DNA from: an uncultured Collinsella sp.
GTDB lineage: Bacteria; Actinomycetota; Coriobacteriia; Coriobacteriales; Coriobacteriaceae
DNA: 64,000 nucleotides
NCBI GenBank assembly: GCA_905208635.1
Contig: CAJLPX010000008.1
Span: 1-64,000 of the forward strand
Direction: 5' to 3'
Within the stretch, counting starts at the first letter, position 1; every line of letters begins with the position of its first letter. The notes under the pieces were generated by a model. That model had not been told where the DNA came from and made no database searches. It was given only the letters and a program-made list of their open reading frames with translations. Shown in pieces: positions 1-7,784 of this stretch. A program made the translations under genes and the position numbers.

Positions 1-1
1 C

Positions 2-26
2 AAAAAAGCCCCCATTGCTGGGAGCT
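2..26 (-). terminator. Intrinsic terminator after tRNA-Leu
   Basis: On the minus strand an 8-bp stem (arms 7-14 and 19-26, one G-U pair, 4-nt loop) is followed by six U residues. It lies directly downstream of tRNA-Leu and is well placed to end that transcript. Confidence 0.75.
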
Positions 27-37
27 CTTTCAATCAA

Positions 38-124
38 TGGTGCGGGCGAAAGGACTTGAACCTTCATGGGGTTGCCCCCATACGGACCTGAACCGTACGC
101 GTCTGCCAATTCCGCCACGCCCGC
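38..124 (-). tRNA. tRNA-Leu (anticodon CAG)
   Basis: The minus strand folds as an 87-nt class II tRNA. It has a 7-bp acceptor stem (GCGGGCG with CGCCCGC), a D-arm containing AATTGGCAGA, an anticodon loop TTCAGGT giving anticodon CAG, a variable arm, and a T-loop TTCAAGT. The 3' CCA is encoded. It decodes the CUG leucine codon, which is common in this GC-rich DNA. It lies between tatD and a terminator on the same strand and has its own promoter-like sequence. Confidence 0.95.
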
Positions 125-135
125 GTGCAGGAATT

Positions 136-164
136 AGAATAACGGAGCGCCATCGCGAACGCAA
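136..164 (-). promoter_or_regulatory. Promoter of tRNA-Leu
   Basis: Minus-strand -35 TTGCGT (159-164) and -10 TATTCT (136-141) are separated by 17 bp, ending 12 nt before the tRNA 5' end. Assignment is by consensus match only. Confidence 0.55.
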
Positions 165-167
165 GAA

Positions 168-1085
168 CTATTTTTGAAAAAGTTTGCAGGCATTTTCCCA
201 AGCGGCTTGCGCGATTGTTTCGGCGTCCTCACCAGTGCGATCGACACGGTCGTTAACCAGCGCGTTTGCCGTAATGGAGATCATTGCGGGCTCGCATTCA
301 AGACCGCGGATGGGCTCCGGAGCCATATACGGGCAATCCGTCTCTAACAAAATGCGGTCGAGCGGGGTCGCCGCAAATGCCTCGCGCACGTCGTCGTTGC
401 GCTTAAAGGTGGCCGCACCACCATAGGCGATATAGCAGCCCAGCTTCACAAAGCGCTCCATCGTGGCGCGGTCCTCGCCAAAGCAGTGCAGCACACAACC
501 GGCCTGGGGCACGCCCACCTCACGAAGCACGTTGTACGCATCCATATGCGAGGTGCGCTCCCCATCCGAGTCCTCGTGCCGCAGGTGCAACTCCACCGGC
601 ACGTTACGGCACGCGGCAAGCTCGAGCTGGCGCGCCATGCAGTCAATCTGCACGTTATGAGGTGCCGGCGCGATATCGTCATCATAGTCCATGTGGTAGT
701 CCAGGCCGATTTCGCCAATACCGGCGCATAAGGGGTCATCGAGTGCGGCAACGACCTGTGCGTGAACGTCGTCGGTATAGTCCGGCGCGCCATACGGATG
801 CACGCCGGCAAGATACTTGATCTGCGGGATATCCTGCATCGGCAGAATCTCGCGCGTCAGCCAGTCGCTATAGTCCGTCACGCTGCGCTTATCGGCAATG
901 GGATCGAAGACCGTCACCAACAGGTCGATGCCCGCGGCTTTGGCGCGCACGAGTGTCTCGGGCACTTCTTTGCCCCAAAACGAAAGCAGATGCGCATGCG
1001 TGTCAGCAAGCGGTGCCAAGGGCACGGGACAAGCAACCGTCTTCTTTTTCTTGGTAAACGTCACGCGTTCGGCATTAGGCATCAT
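168..1085 (-). CDS. tatD: TatD family metal-dependent hydrolase
   Basis: About 305 residues, a normal length for cytosolic TatD-type DNases, which are two-metal TIM-barrel hydrolases acting on DNA 3' ends or D-aminoacyl bonds. Visible metal-binding motifs are DTHAH near the N-terminus (residues 28-32), EIGLDYH in the middle, LHCF, and LETDCPY near the C-terminus. The open frame runs back to 1196, but the ATG at 1085 is preferred because AGGAG sits 7 nt upstream and the residues before it look non-native. It overlaps the end of ksgA by 11 bp, so the two genes are translationally coupled. A tatD-ksgA arrangement is common in Gram-positive bacteria. The exact substrate cannot be told from sequence. 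Confidence 0.93.
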   Translation of the reverse strand: MMPNAERVTFTKKKKTVACPVPLAPLADTHAHLLSFWGKEVPETLVRAKAAGIDLLVTVFDPIADKRSVTDYSDWLTREILPMQDIPQIKYLAGVHPYGAPDYTDDVHAQVVAALDDPLCAGIGEIGLDYHMDYDDDIAPAPHNVQIDCMARQLELAACRNVPVELHLRHEDSDGERTSHMDAYNVLREVGVPQAGCVLHCFGEDRATMERFVKLGCYIAYGGAATFKRNDDVREAFAATPLDRILLETDCPYMAPEPIRGLECEPAMISITANALVNDRVDRTGEDAETIAQAAWENACKLFQK

Positions 1086-1935
1086 GGATGAGCTCCTGGG
1101 CCAGACGGACAAAGTCGGCAACATCAAGCGTCTCGGCGCGCGTGGTGGGTGCGATACCGCAAGCCTCAAAGGCGGCATCGAGCACGTCCTTGGCAAAACC
1201 GTTGGCGCTCATGGAATTGCGGATGGTCTTGCGACGCTGAGCAAATGCAGCGTCAATCACGCGGGCCACAAATTCGCGATCGAGTTCTTCGGGCATCACA
1301 CCGTCAACACGGTCGATACGCACGACGGTCGAGTCCACGTGCGGCGCCGGCATAAAGCAACGCGGCGGCACCTCAAAGCGACCCGTCACCTGCGCATACA
1401 GGCCGAGCTTTGCCGTATAGCCGCCATAGGTCTTGTTGCCCGGCACTGCGGCAATGCGATCGGCAACCTCCTTTTGCACCATGACGACAGCGCGCTTAAG
1501 CGCGGGCATCGTCTGGAAGAACTGAAGAATGATCGTCGCCGCCACGTTATAGGGCAGATTCGCGACAAACACCGTGGGTTCACCACCGGCGGCCTGCTCA
1601 ATCTGCTCCGGCGTCACCTTGAGCGCATCGCCCATGATAAAGCGGAAGTTGGCATAGTCGGCGGCGTGGGCATCGAGCACCGGCTCAAGCTCGGGATCGG
1701 CCTCAATGGACGTAACGCACGCCGCTTCCTGCAGTAACGCAAGTGTCAACGTTCCACAACCCGGACCCACCTCGAGTACGCGCTCGTCACCTGCAAGCTC
1801 GGCAAGCTCGCAGATACGCTCGATCACATGATTGTCGATTAGAAAGTTCTGGCCCAGGCGATGCTTGGTCGCAAGGCCAAACTCCTCCAGCAGCTCCCTG
1901 GTGGCCGTGGGGTTTGCCAAAGGCGAAGTTGTCAT
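1075..1935 (-). CDS. ksgA: 16S rRNA (adenine1518/1519-N6) dimethyltransferase KsgA/RsmA
   Basis: 286 residues, the typical KsgA length. It dimethylates two adjacent adenosines in the 3' hairpin of 16S rRNA using SAM during 30S assembly. Family signatures are GQNFLID (29-34), the SAM-binding loop EVGPGCGTLT (55-64) and the catalytic NLPYN (126-130). The start has a good GGAGG 6 nt upstream. It lies between metG and tatD on the same strand. About 110 bp separate it from metG, so it may be read from the same transcript. Confidence 0.97.
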   Translation of the reverse strand: MTTSPLANPTATRELLEEFGLATKHRLGQNFLIDNHVIERICELAELAGDERVLEVGPGCGTLTLALLQEAACVTSIEADPELEPVLDAHAADYANFRFIMGDALKVTPEQIEQAAGGEPTVFVANLPYNVAATIILQFFQTMPALKRAVVMVQKEVADRIAAVPGNKTYGGYTAKLGLYAQVTGRFEVPPRCFMPAPHVDSTVVRIDRVDGVMPEELDREFVARVIDAAFAQRRKTIRNSMSANGFAKDVLDAAFEACGIAPTTRAETLDVADFVRLAQELIHDA

Positions 1936-2045
1936 GGTTGCCTCCTTAGCATGATGGCGGCGTCTTGAAACAAAAGGGCATGGACCGTGGCGGCCATGCC
2001 CTTACAGCTAAACAGCAAATTGCCGATATGGCGCTCGCGCGGTCT

Positions 2046-3647
2046 CTACGCCAGACGCGGGAACAGCGGATCGCCCTTCTCGACGGGCTGACCACCAGCA
2101 AGCAGGCCCCAAGCGCAAATGCCCTTGAGGTCGTCGCTCGCGGCCTCGCCCTCACAGGACAGGCGGCGCAGAGCCTCGACAGAAGTCTGGGGCATGAGCG
2201 GCATCAGCAGGTGGGCGGCGATGCGGATGGCCTCGAGCAGGTTGTAAATCACAAATGCCAGCTCGTCAGCCTTGGCCTCGTCCTTGGCAAGCGCCCAGGG
2301 CTCGGAGTCCTCGATGTAGTGGTTGGCGGCATGGATGAGCTCCATGACCTCATCCTTGGCTCCGCCGTAATCGAGCATGTCCATCTTGGCCATGTAGCGC
2401 TCGACCAAACCGTCGGCAATCTTTGCCAGCGAATTATCGAACGCGTCGGCAGACGCCGGTTTAGCCGGGGCGCAGCCGTCAAAGTACTTTGCGCTCATGT
2501 TGAGCGAGCGCGAAATGAGGTTGCCCCAGCTGTTGGCCAGATCGGCGTTGTAGACCTGCTCCATGCGATCGAAGCTGATGGCGCCGTCGGTGCCGGGGAC
2601 CACGTCGGTCATAAAGTAATAGCGATAGCCCTCAACGCCCAGCATGTCGATAACGTCCTGCGGAGCGATGGCGTTACCGCGGCTCTTGGACATCTTCTCG
2701 GCCTTGCCGGTCTCGGCATTGCGCACGGTCAGGAAGCCGTGGGCAAAGACGTGCTCGGGCAGGGCCTCGCCGATGGTCATGAGCATGGCGGGCCAAATGA
2801 CGCAGTGGAAGCGGATGATGTCCTTACCCACGATGTGGAACTGCGCGGGCCAGCGATAGGCCAGCTCGGCACGCGCCTCGTCGGTGTCGACACCGTAGCC
2901 GACGGCCGTCATATAGTTGAGCAGCGCATCGAACCACACGTAGGTCACGTGACCCTCGTCAAACGGGACCTGAATGCCCCAGTCAAAGCTCGTGCGGCTC
3001 ACGGAAAGGTCGTTAAGGCCGCCCTCGACAAAGCTACGTACCTCGTTCATGCGGAACGCAGGCTCGACAAAGTCGGGGTGCTCGTCATAGAGCTTGAGAA
3101 GCTTGTCCTGGAAGGCGGAAAGCTTAAAGAAGTAGGACTCCTCCTGCACGCGCTCAAGCGGACGGTGGCAGTCGGGGCATAGATGCTGGCCGACGCTGCC
3201 GTACTCCTCGTCGCCCTTCTGGACCTGCGTATCAGTGAAGTAGGTCTCGTCAGGCACGCAATACCAACCGTCGTAGCTGCCCTTATACAGGTAACCGGAC
3301 TCCTTCATGCGCTCCCACAGATACTGCACGGCATGATGCTGGCGCGGCTCGGTGGTGCGGATGAAGTCGTCGTTGGAAATCTCGAGCTTGCTCCAAAGCT
3401 CCTTGAAGTGCGGGGCCTGGCTATCGGTCCACTCCTGCGGCGTCATGCCATGCTTGGCTGCGGCCTCGGCGACCTTCTCGCCGTGCTCGTCCATGCCGGT
3501 CAGGAACTTGACGTTATAGCCGGCGGAACGGCGATAGCGAGCCTGAACGTCGGCGATGATGGTGGAATAAGCCGTGCCCAGGTGCGGATCGGCGTTGACG
3601 TAGTAGATGGGCGTCGTGATAAAGAACGAAGGCTTGCTTTGATCCAT
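2046..3647 (-). CDS. metG: Methionyl-tRNA synthetase
   Basis: 533 residues. It charges tRNA-Met with methionine in the cytosol. The class I signatures PHLGTAYS (HIGH-type, 21-28) and KMSKS (318-322) are intact. A Cys-containing insert (C130, then CPDC at 157-160) corresponds to the zinc-knuckle region. The protein stops soon after the anticodon-binding domain and lacks the C-terminal tRNA-binding/dimerisation domain of the longer bacterial form, a common short variant. The ATG follows GGAGG. It sits downstream of rsmI and the GH5-like gene on the same strand. Confidence 0.97.
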   Translation of the reverse strand: MDQSKPSFFITTPIYYVNADPHLGTAYSTIIADVQARYRRSAGYNVKFLTGMDEHGEKVAEAAAKHGMTPQEWTDSQAPHFKELWSKLEISNDDFIRTTEPRQHHAVQYLWERMKESGYLYKGSYDGWYCVPDETYFTDTQVQKGDEEYGSVGQHLCPDCHRPLERVQEESYFFKLSAFQDKLLKLYDEHPDFVEPAFRMNEVRSFVEGGLNDLSVSRTSFDWGIQVPFDEGHVTYVWFDALLNYMTAVGYGVDTDEARAELAYRWPAQFHIVGKDIIRFHCVIWPAMLMTIGEALPEHVFAHGFLTVRNAETGKAEKMSKSRGNAIAPQDVIDMLGVEGYRYYFMTDVVPGTDGAISFDRMEQVYNADLANSWGNLISRSLNMSAKYFDGCAPAKPASADAFDNSLAKIADGLVERYMAKMDMLDYGGAKDEVMELIHAANHYIEDSEPWALAKDEAKADELAFVIYNLLEAIRIAAHLLMPLMPQTSVEALRRLSCEGEAASDDLKGICAWGLLAGGQPVEKGDPLFPRLA

Positions 3648-3716
3648 GGGGTTTGTCCTCCAGAAAAACGTTGCATACAGAGGATGATTCTAGCGCAAGG
3701 GCTGGATATCCTCCAT

Positions 3717-4595
3717 CTATTGCATATCGAGCACCATGGCATAGACATCGCGCTTGCGGCGCGAATACTTCTGAGACAGGCGCTTGGCCACCGCAGACGC
3801 GGGCTCCCCCTCCTCGAGCGCGGCGCGGATATCCTCGCGCAGGGCCTCGTCGGGATCCGCTACCGCAGCGCCAACCGGCGCGATGCCGGCCTCCTCATCC
3901 TCGCTCGGCGGCGCGATGACCAGCGCAATCTCGCCCTTTACCTCGCCGCGAGCACGCAGCTCCTCGGCAAGCTGGTCAGCGGGCCCGCGCAAGACCTCCT
4001 CGTGCAGCTTGGTGAGTTCGCGGCAGACGGCAACCTCACGCTGGGGAAAGACCTCCGCCACGGCCTCGAGCGTCGCCACGATGCGATGTGGAGACTCGTA
4101 GAAGATGAGTGCGCCGGGCACCACGGCAAGGCGCTGCAAACGGCGCACACGGTCGCCGTGCTTTCGGCCCAAAAAGCCCTCGAAGAAAAAATGCTCGCAG
4201 GGAATGCCGGACGAAACAAGCGCCGTGACGCAAGCAGAGGGCCCGGGAATAACTTCGACGGGCAAATCGGCCTCACGCGCCGCCTCGACCAGCGCCTGGC
4301 CGGGATCGGACACGCTCGGCATGCCGGCGTCCGAGGCAAAGGCGAGGGTCTCCCCCGCCAGCAGACGGTCGACCAGGCCGGCAGCGCGGCTAGCGATCAC
4401 ATTCTCGTCGCAACGGACAAGCGGCTTGGAAATGCCCAGGTGCATCAGCAGCTTTGACGTCACACGCGTGTCTTCGCAGCAGATGACATCGGCAGCGGCA
4501 AAGGCCTCGCCAACGCGCGGGGACAGGTCACCCAGGTTGCCGATGGGCGTGCCGACCACATAGAGTTTGCCCGTATGGGCGCTGTTTTGCGTCAT
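3717..4595 (-). CDS. rsmI: 16S rRNA (cytidine1402-2'-O)-methyltransferase RsmI
   Basis: 292 residues. It 2'-O-methylates C1402 in the ribosomal P site using SAM. The N-terminus carries the hallmark GTPIGNLGD (15-23) of the tetrapyrrole-methylase fold, followed by CEDTRVT and a GPSA segment around residue 115. The C-terminal region (from about 230) is the usual small helical tail. Its ATG lies 6 bp after the stop of the GH5-like gene, and the AGG-type ribosome site is inside that gene's end, indicating one transcript with metG downstream. Confidence 0.96.
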   Translation of the reverse strand: MTQNSAHTGKLYVVGTPIGNLGDLSPRVGEAFAAADVICCEDTRVTSKLLMHLGISKPLVRCDENVIASRAAGLVDRLLAGETLAFASDAGMPSVSDPGQALVEAAREADLPVEVIPGPSACVTALVSSGIPCEHFFFEGFLGRKHGDRVRRLQRLAVVPGALIFYESPHRIVATLEAVAEVFPQREVAVCRELTKLHEEVLRGPADQLAEELRARGEVKGEIALVIAPPSEDEEAGIAPVGAAVADPDEALREDIRAALEEGEPASAVAKRLSQKYSRRKRDVYAMVLDMQ

Positions 4596-4601
4596 ATCAA
4601 C

Positions 4602-5666
4602 CTATTCAATCATGCCGCGCTCGAGCGTACCGAGCGCCGCGCGGGCGTCCCATGCTGCAATGCGCTTCTCGGTCTTCCACGTTTGGAAGAACCAACCGGC
4701 AGCCGGCGCAAACGAAGCCAGCTGGTTGGCGATAAACACGCGCTCGTAGGCATTGCGGCCCTCGGGCGTAACCGACGAGTTGGCAAAGATTGCCGCACCC
4801 GACCATTCGCCCACCAGCACGGGGAACCCCGTCGAAATCGCCTCTTTGAGCTCGCGCTTGTTACGCGAAATCGCCGTCGTCAGCCCGCGGGGGCTCGTGA
4901 TGTCGAGCGCATGCTCGTCGCGGTAATGGTACAGGTGAAGGTCCATATAGACGTTCTTGTACTTGGCGCCGCGCATAAAATGCTTCCACTCGCTGGGATA
5001 CCCCGAAGACGAGAAGACGACGATCTTGTCCTCTGGCATATACGAACGGACGAGCTCATAGGCATCGCGATAGAAGTTGCGCAGGTAGTGAGCCGGAATG
5101 CCATCCGTCATGGTAAAGAGGCTCTTGCGGACGCTCATCTGCGGCGTGTCCAGCAGCTCGATGCCCAGCAGGCTCTCGGCCTCGCCGTAACGCTCGGCCA
5201 AGCGCTCGAGCACGTCGAGCGCGACATGACGGCCGTTGGTGGACGAATGCCACTCGGCAACAGCCTCCGGCGTGGTGGGCGAATCGTTGGAATCGCCCTG
5301 ACCACCTGGCACTGTCGCCAGGTCGAGCAGAACACGGATGTTGTACTTGGCGGCCCACTCAATTGCGCGATCGATGTAGTCGACAACCGAGATGTAGGAC
5401 GCATCGGACTCCTGCGAGCCGAAGGCATACCAGGGCACCGGCAGACGCACGGCATTGAGGCCAATCTGCGCCATGCGGCGAAAATCGTCCTCGCTCACAA
5501 ACGTTTCGTAATGACGGCGCATGCGCTCGTTATAGGCGGCGGTACCCATGGCCTCCTGTAGCTCAGCCGCGTTGGATGCACCGGTCGCCGCGTACAGCGA
5601 CGGGGTCACCCAAGGCTCGGGAATAAACCAGCCAGAGAGATTAACGCCGAGTATCCTCTCCATCAC
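4602..5666 (-). CDS. Glycoside hydrolase family 5-like protein
   Basis: 354 residues resembling GH5 cellulase or exo-beta-1,3-glucanase TIM barrels. It begins GVNLSGWFIPEPW, has NAVRLPVPW (71-79), VYMDLHLYHY (239-248) and a nucleophile-type motif VLVGEWSGA with Glu287. The position normally holding the acid/base Glu in a GxELLNEP motif reads GIELLDTP here (168-175), so the general acid appears to be missing. No signal peptide is visible, suggesting a cytosolic protein. Start is GTG at 5666 or ATG at 5663, both behind an AAGGGGG site. It is first in a run with rsmI and metG. Catalytic activity is uncertain. Confidence 0.8.
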   Translation of the reverse strand: MMERILGVNLSGWFIPEPWVTPSLYAATGASNAAELQEAMGTAAYNERMRRHYETFVSEDDFRRMAQIGLNAVRLPVPWYAFGSQESDASYISVVDYIDRAIEWAAKYNIRVLLDLATVPGGQGDSNDSPTTPEAVAEWHSSTNGRHVALDVLERLAERYGEAESLLGIELLDTPQMSVRKSLFTMTDGIPAHYLRNFYRDAYELVRSYMPEDKIVVFSSSGYPSEWKHFMRGAKYKNVYMDLHLYHYRDEHALDITSPRGLTTAISRNKRELKEAISTGFPVLVGEWSGAAIFANSSVTPEGRNAYERVFIANQLASFAPAAGWFFQTWKTEKRIAAWDARAALGTLERGMIE

Positions 5667-5911
5667 TGCCCCCTTCGGATCATGCAGGTCGAACCCGCAT
5701 CGTATTGCGTAGGATAAGTATCGTTTTGAGTATACCCGCGTGTGCGGACAGGCGACCGAACGGTCTGCAAAGTGAAGCGAAAGTGGGAGGAATGTCTGGG
5801 AGCAGACGGACTCGGAATGGTGCGACGAGGTGTGTACGCGCGCCGGAGGCAGGCACCGGAAAGTGTGTCCCGTTCTGAGCCCTTATTCTGGGACGCAGTT
5901 TCCGCAGAACC

Positions 5912-5978
5912 CTACATAAAAGAAAAGGACCCCTTTGCAGAGGTCCTAGTCAATTCAAGGTGGCGGGGAAGGGAATCG
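5912..5978. repeat. 67-bp direct repeat, copy 1 (tRNA-Phe 3' end plus terminator)
   Basis: Bases 5912-5978 are identical to 6098-6164. The repeat carries the 3' end of tRNA-Phe (acceptor strand and part of the T-arm, minus strand) and its terminator hairpin with U-tract. This copy has no 5' part, so it is a dead tRNA fragment. Confidence 0.9.
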
Positions 5979-6097
5979 CGTCCGCGCGCTGCGCGGACGG
6001 ACCGCTGCGGCGCTTACGCGCCTTGCGAGCTGCGCTGGCAAACGCTTACGCGTTTACTCAGCTCCGCGCCCTCACGGGGTTCGATTCCGTGCGAGGG
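5979..6097. repeat. 119-bp multi-hairpin spacer between the tRNA-Phe repeats
   Basis: The spacer contains three short perfect hairpins: TCCGCGC-AGC-GCGCGGA (5981-5997 region), GGCGC-TTAC-GCGCC, and AAACGC-TTAC-GCGTTT. It also has an inverted copy of the tRNA T-loop words (GGGGTTCGATTCC) at its right end. It resembles a REP or MITE-like palindromic unit. No ORF is supported here. Confidence 0.7.
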
Positions 6098-6146
6098 CTA
6101 CATAAAAGAAAAGGACCCCTTTGCAGAGGTCCTAGTCAATTCAAGG

Positions 6147-6164
<18 letters not shown>
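6098..6164. repeat. 67-bp direct repeat, copy 2 (functional tRNA-Phe end)
   Basis: This copy is contiguous with the intact tRNA-Phe. It includes the hairpin 6112-6133 and the run of A residues at 6104-6112 that becomes the U-tract on the minus strand. It is the functional terminator of tRNA-Phe. Confidence 0.9.
6104..6133 (-). terminator. Intrinsic terminator after tRNA-Phe
   Basis: AGGACC/GGTCCT stem (6112-6117 with 6128-6133) followed on the minus strand by a U-rich tract UUUUCUUUU. An identical copy stands at 5918-5947. Confidence 0.8.
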
Positions 6165-6219
<55 letters not shown>

Positions 6220-6251
6220 ATTTGAGGTGTGCCTTGTTTCAAGGCTTGATT

Positions 6252-6279
6252 AGTATAACCAAGGACGCGTTCCGGTCAA
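6252..6279 (-). promoter_or_regulatory. Promoter of tRNA-Phe
   Basis: Minus-strand -35 TTGACC (6274-6279) and -10 TATACT (6252-6257) with a 16-bp spacer, about 33 nt upstream of the tRNA. A strong consensus match. Confidence 0.7.
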
Positions 6280-6342
6280 CCGAGAATTTCAAAAAAGTTT
6301 TTGAGCACAGCCTCGGTTCTATAAATCGGCACGTCAGAGACA

Positions 6343-6630
6343 TCAGCCGGCAGCAAGAAGTTTTTCGCTCAGAGCCGCACGGGCAAACTCACTTGGCGTC
6401 ATCCCCTCGGCAGCCGCCCGTCGACGAATGGCCTCCTTCATTCCCAGAGGAATCTTGACCGACAACGTTGCCGTCCCCTCACCTGAGAGCGGGGGCCGTC
6501 CATGCACGATCCCACCAACGGTATGTTCGCCATCCGGAAACTCTCCGCGCTCGTACGACTCGCACCACGCGTCAATCATTTCATCCGTTACAACCTGACC
6601 TTTAGCGGCCGTATACGTCTTGCCCATCAT
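6343..6630 (-). CDS. Putative antitoxin, ribbon-helix-helix type
   Basis: 95 residues. The C-terminal half (TATLSVKIPLGMKEAIRRRA, then AEGMTPSEFARAALSEKL) looks like a ribbon-helix-helix DNA-binding domain of the CopG/Arc class. The N-terminal half is probably the toxin-binding segment. Its ATG overlaps the stop of the upstream toxin-like gene as ATGA, so the two are coupled, with the antitoxin second. RHH antitoxins usually repress their own operon. The pairing is inferred from size, overlap and fold, not from a recognised family name. Confidence 0.7.
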   Translation of the reverse strand: MMGKTYTAAKGQVVTDEMIDAWCESYERGEFPDGEHTVGGIVHGRPPLSGEGTATLSVKIPLGMKEAIRRRAAAEGMTPSEFARAALSEKLLAAG

Positions 6631-6893
6631 CGACCCCTTTGCCGAGCCTGTTCAATCTCCTGCCAAAATTTCTTCTGGACTGGAGACAAGGCATGAATGA
6701 TAAGCCACCCACGGACAAGCTCGACCGCGACAAGCTCCACGCTTCGTCCGTCTGGGAGCCATCCAATCGCAAGCCATCTCGGCGGCTCGTCCTTCGACTC
6801 GCGACGAATGCACTCAGTAACCGCAAGCCAAGCGCTAAGCACCTGCTTTTCCGTCAGGTGCTTTTTAGCGTTGGGATGGATCTCAACATCCAT
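6627..6893 (-). CDS. Small toxin-like protein of a putative TA pair
   Basis: About 88 residues starting MDVEIHPNAKKHLTEKQVL. It has a compact alpha/beta pattern with PPRWLAIGWLPDGRSVELVAVE and a C-terminal helix rich in charged residues. The frame is open back to 6989, but this ATG is preferred because upstream residues (Trp/Arg rich) look spurious. The stop overlaps the antitoxin ATG. Shape and context resemble a small RelE/BrnT-sized toxin, but no catalytic motif was recognised. It follows the Tad operon on the same strand after a 58-bp gap. Confidence 0.6.
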   Translation of the reverse strand: MDVEIHPNAKKHLTEKQVLSAWLAVTECIRRESKDEPPRWLAIGWLPDGRSVELVAVELVRGWLIIHALSPVQKKFWQEIEQARQRGR

Positions 6894-6951
6894 GCATCTT
6901 CTCCTCCATCTTACCCAATTTCGTATGACAAAAGTCCGCTGTCGCCAATTC

Positions 6952-7311
6952 TTAAGCCGGCACGCGTTGGAGAGCAGGGATCGAAACAATGATTGAAGGA
7001 CGCTCTAGTACGGCCCAGGCGCCGGGGCAGGAGCACGTGCGCCAAGGACGAACGCTTTCGTAGCGCGCGAGGATCTTGCCGTCGCGATCGATGAAGGCGA
7101 TGTCGATGGGATAGGCCATAAAACACGTATGGACCGAAGAGCAGCGTGGAAACGCCATGACGAGCGGCAGACCGTTGGCGGCAACCGGACATCGTCCCAG
7201 CATGCCGCGCAGGCGCACGGCAAACGACTCCGCCACCGCAAACTCGGCCGGCGTCCAGCCCAGCCTATTGAGTGCCCGCGCGTAGGCGATGTAGGACGAG
7301 ACCGCGGTCAC
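6952..7311 (-). CDS. DUF192 family protein of the Tad locus
   Basis: About 119 residues. The DUF192 core is visible as RLRGMLGRCP, VMAFPRCSSVHTCFMAYPID and IAFIDRDGKIL, near the usual length of this small beta-barrel family. The preferred start is the GTG at 7311 because it forms a GTGA overlap with the upstream TadE-like stop and GGGGGTGG lies just before it. An ATG at 7332 is an alternative. DUF192 genes sit near Tad genes in other actinobacteria. Molecular function is unknown. It is the last gene of the pilus operon. Confidence 0.8.
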   Translation of the reverse strand: MTAVSSYIAYARALNRLGWTPAEFAVAESFAVRLRGMLGRCPVAANGLPLVMAFPRCSSVHTCFMAYPIDIAFIDRDGKILARYESVRPWRTCSCPGAWAVLERPSIIVSIPALQRVPA

Positions 7312-7784
7312 ATGACCACCCCCGGACGCCATGGATCGACCGTCACCGCGCGCTCGTGCGACAACGTTGTCGGCGCCCCCAGCGGAACGCCAGCGATGCT
7401 GAGAGAAGTCGGCCACGGCTCATAGTGCATGGTGCAGGTGTAGGTCCTAAACGTACCGGATAGGGAGAGCAGGCCACCATCCGATGCCTCCGCGCCTTGC
7501 TCGCTCGACACTTCGATCTGCAAGTCATAGCCTTCCATGGCATTCAGAATTTGAGTCCGGACCGTCGCCGAGGCATCGACAGAGCTTTCGTCGCCCTCCC
7601 CGCTCGGCGCCACGGCGTGCGCCAACACGATGTCGGGCACCACGCGGTCGAAGCGCGCGACAGCGCTGGCATAGATCATGACGTTGTATACGATGAGTGC
7701 CAGCACCAGCAAAACGGGCGTAACCACTGCTATCTCCACCGTCGCTTGGGCGCGCTCCTCGCGCAGACGCATGCGGATACTCAT
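7308..7784 (-). CDS. TadE-like pseudopilin
   Basis: About 158 residues. The N-terminus MSIRMRLREERAQATVEIAVV is a TadE-type signal: a basic leader, then AQATVE before a hydrophobic stretch (TPVLLVLALIVYNVMIYA) that anchors the protein in the membrane. The remainder would be exposed outside. The ATG at 7784 shares one base with the stop of the upstream gene (TAATG). Such minor pilins help assemble or initiate the Flp pilus. The prepilin peptidase needed for processing is not in the window. Confidence 0.83.
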   Translation of the reverse strand: MSIRMRLREERAQATVEIAVVTPVLLVLALIVYNVMIYASAVARFDRVVPDIVLAHAVAPSGEGDESSVDASATVRTQILNAMEGYDLQIEVSSEQGAEASDGGLLSLSGTFRTYTCTMHYEPWPTSLSIAGVPLGAPTTLSHERAVTVDPWRPGVVM

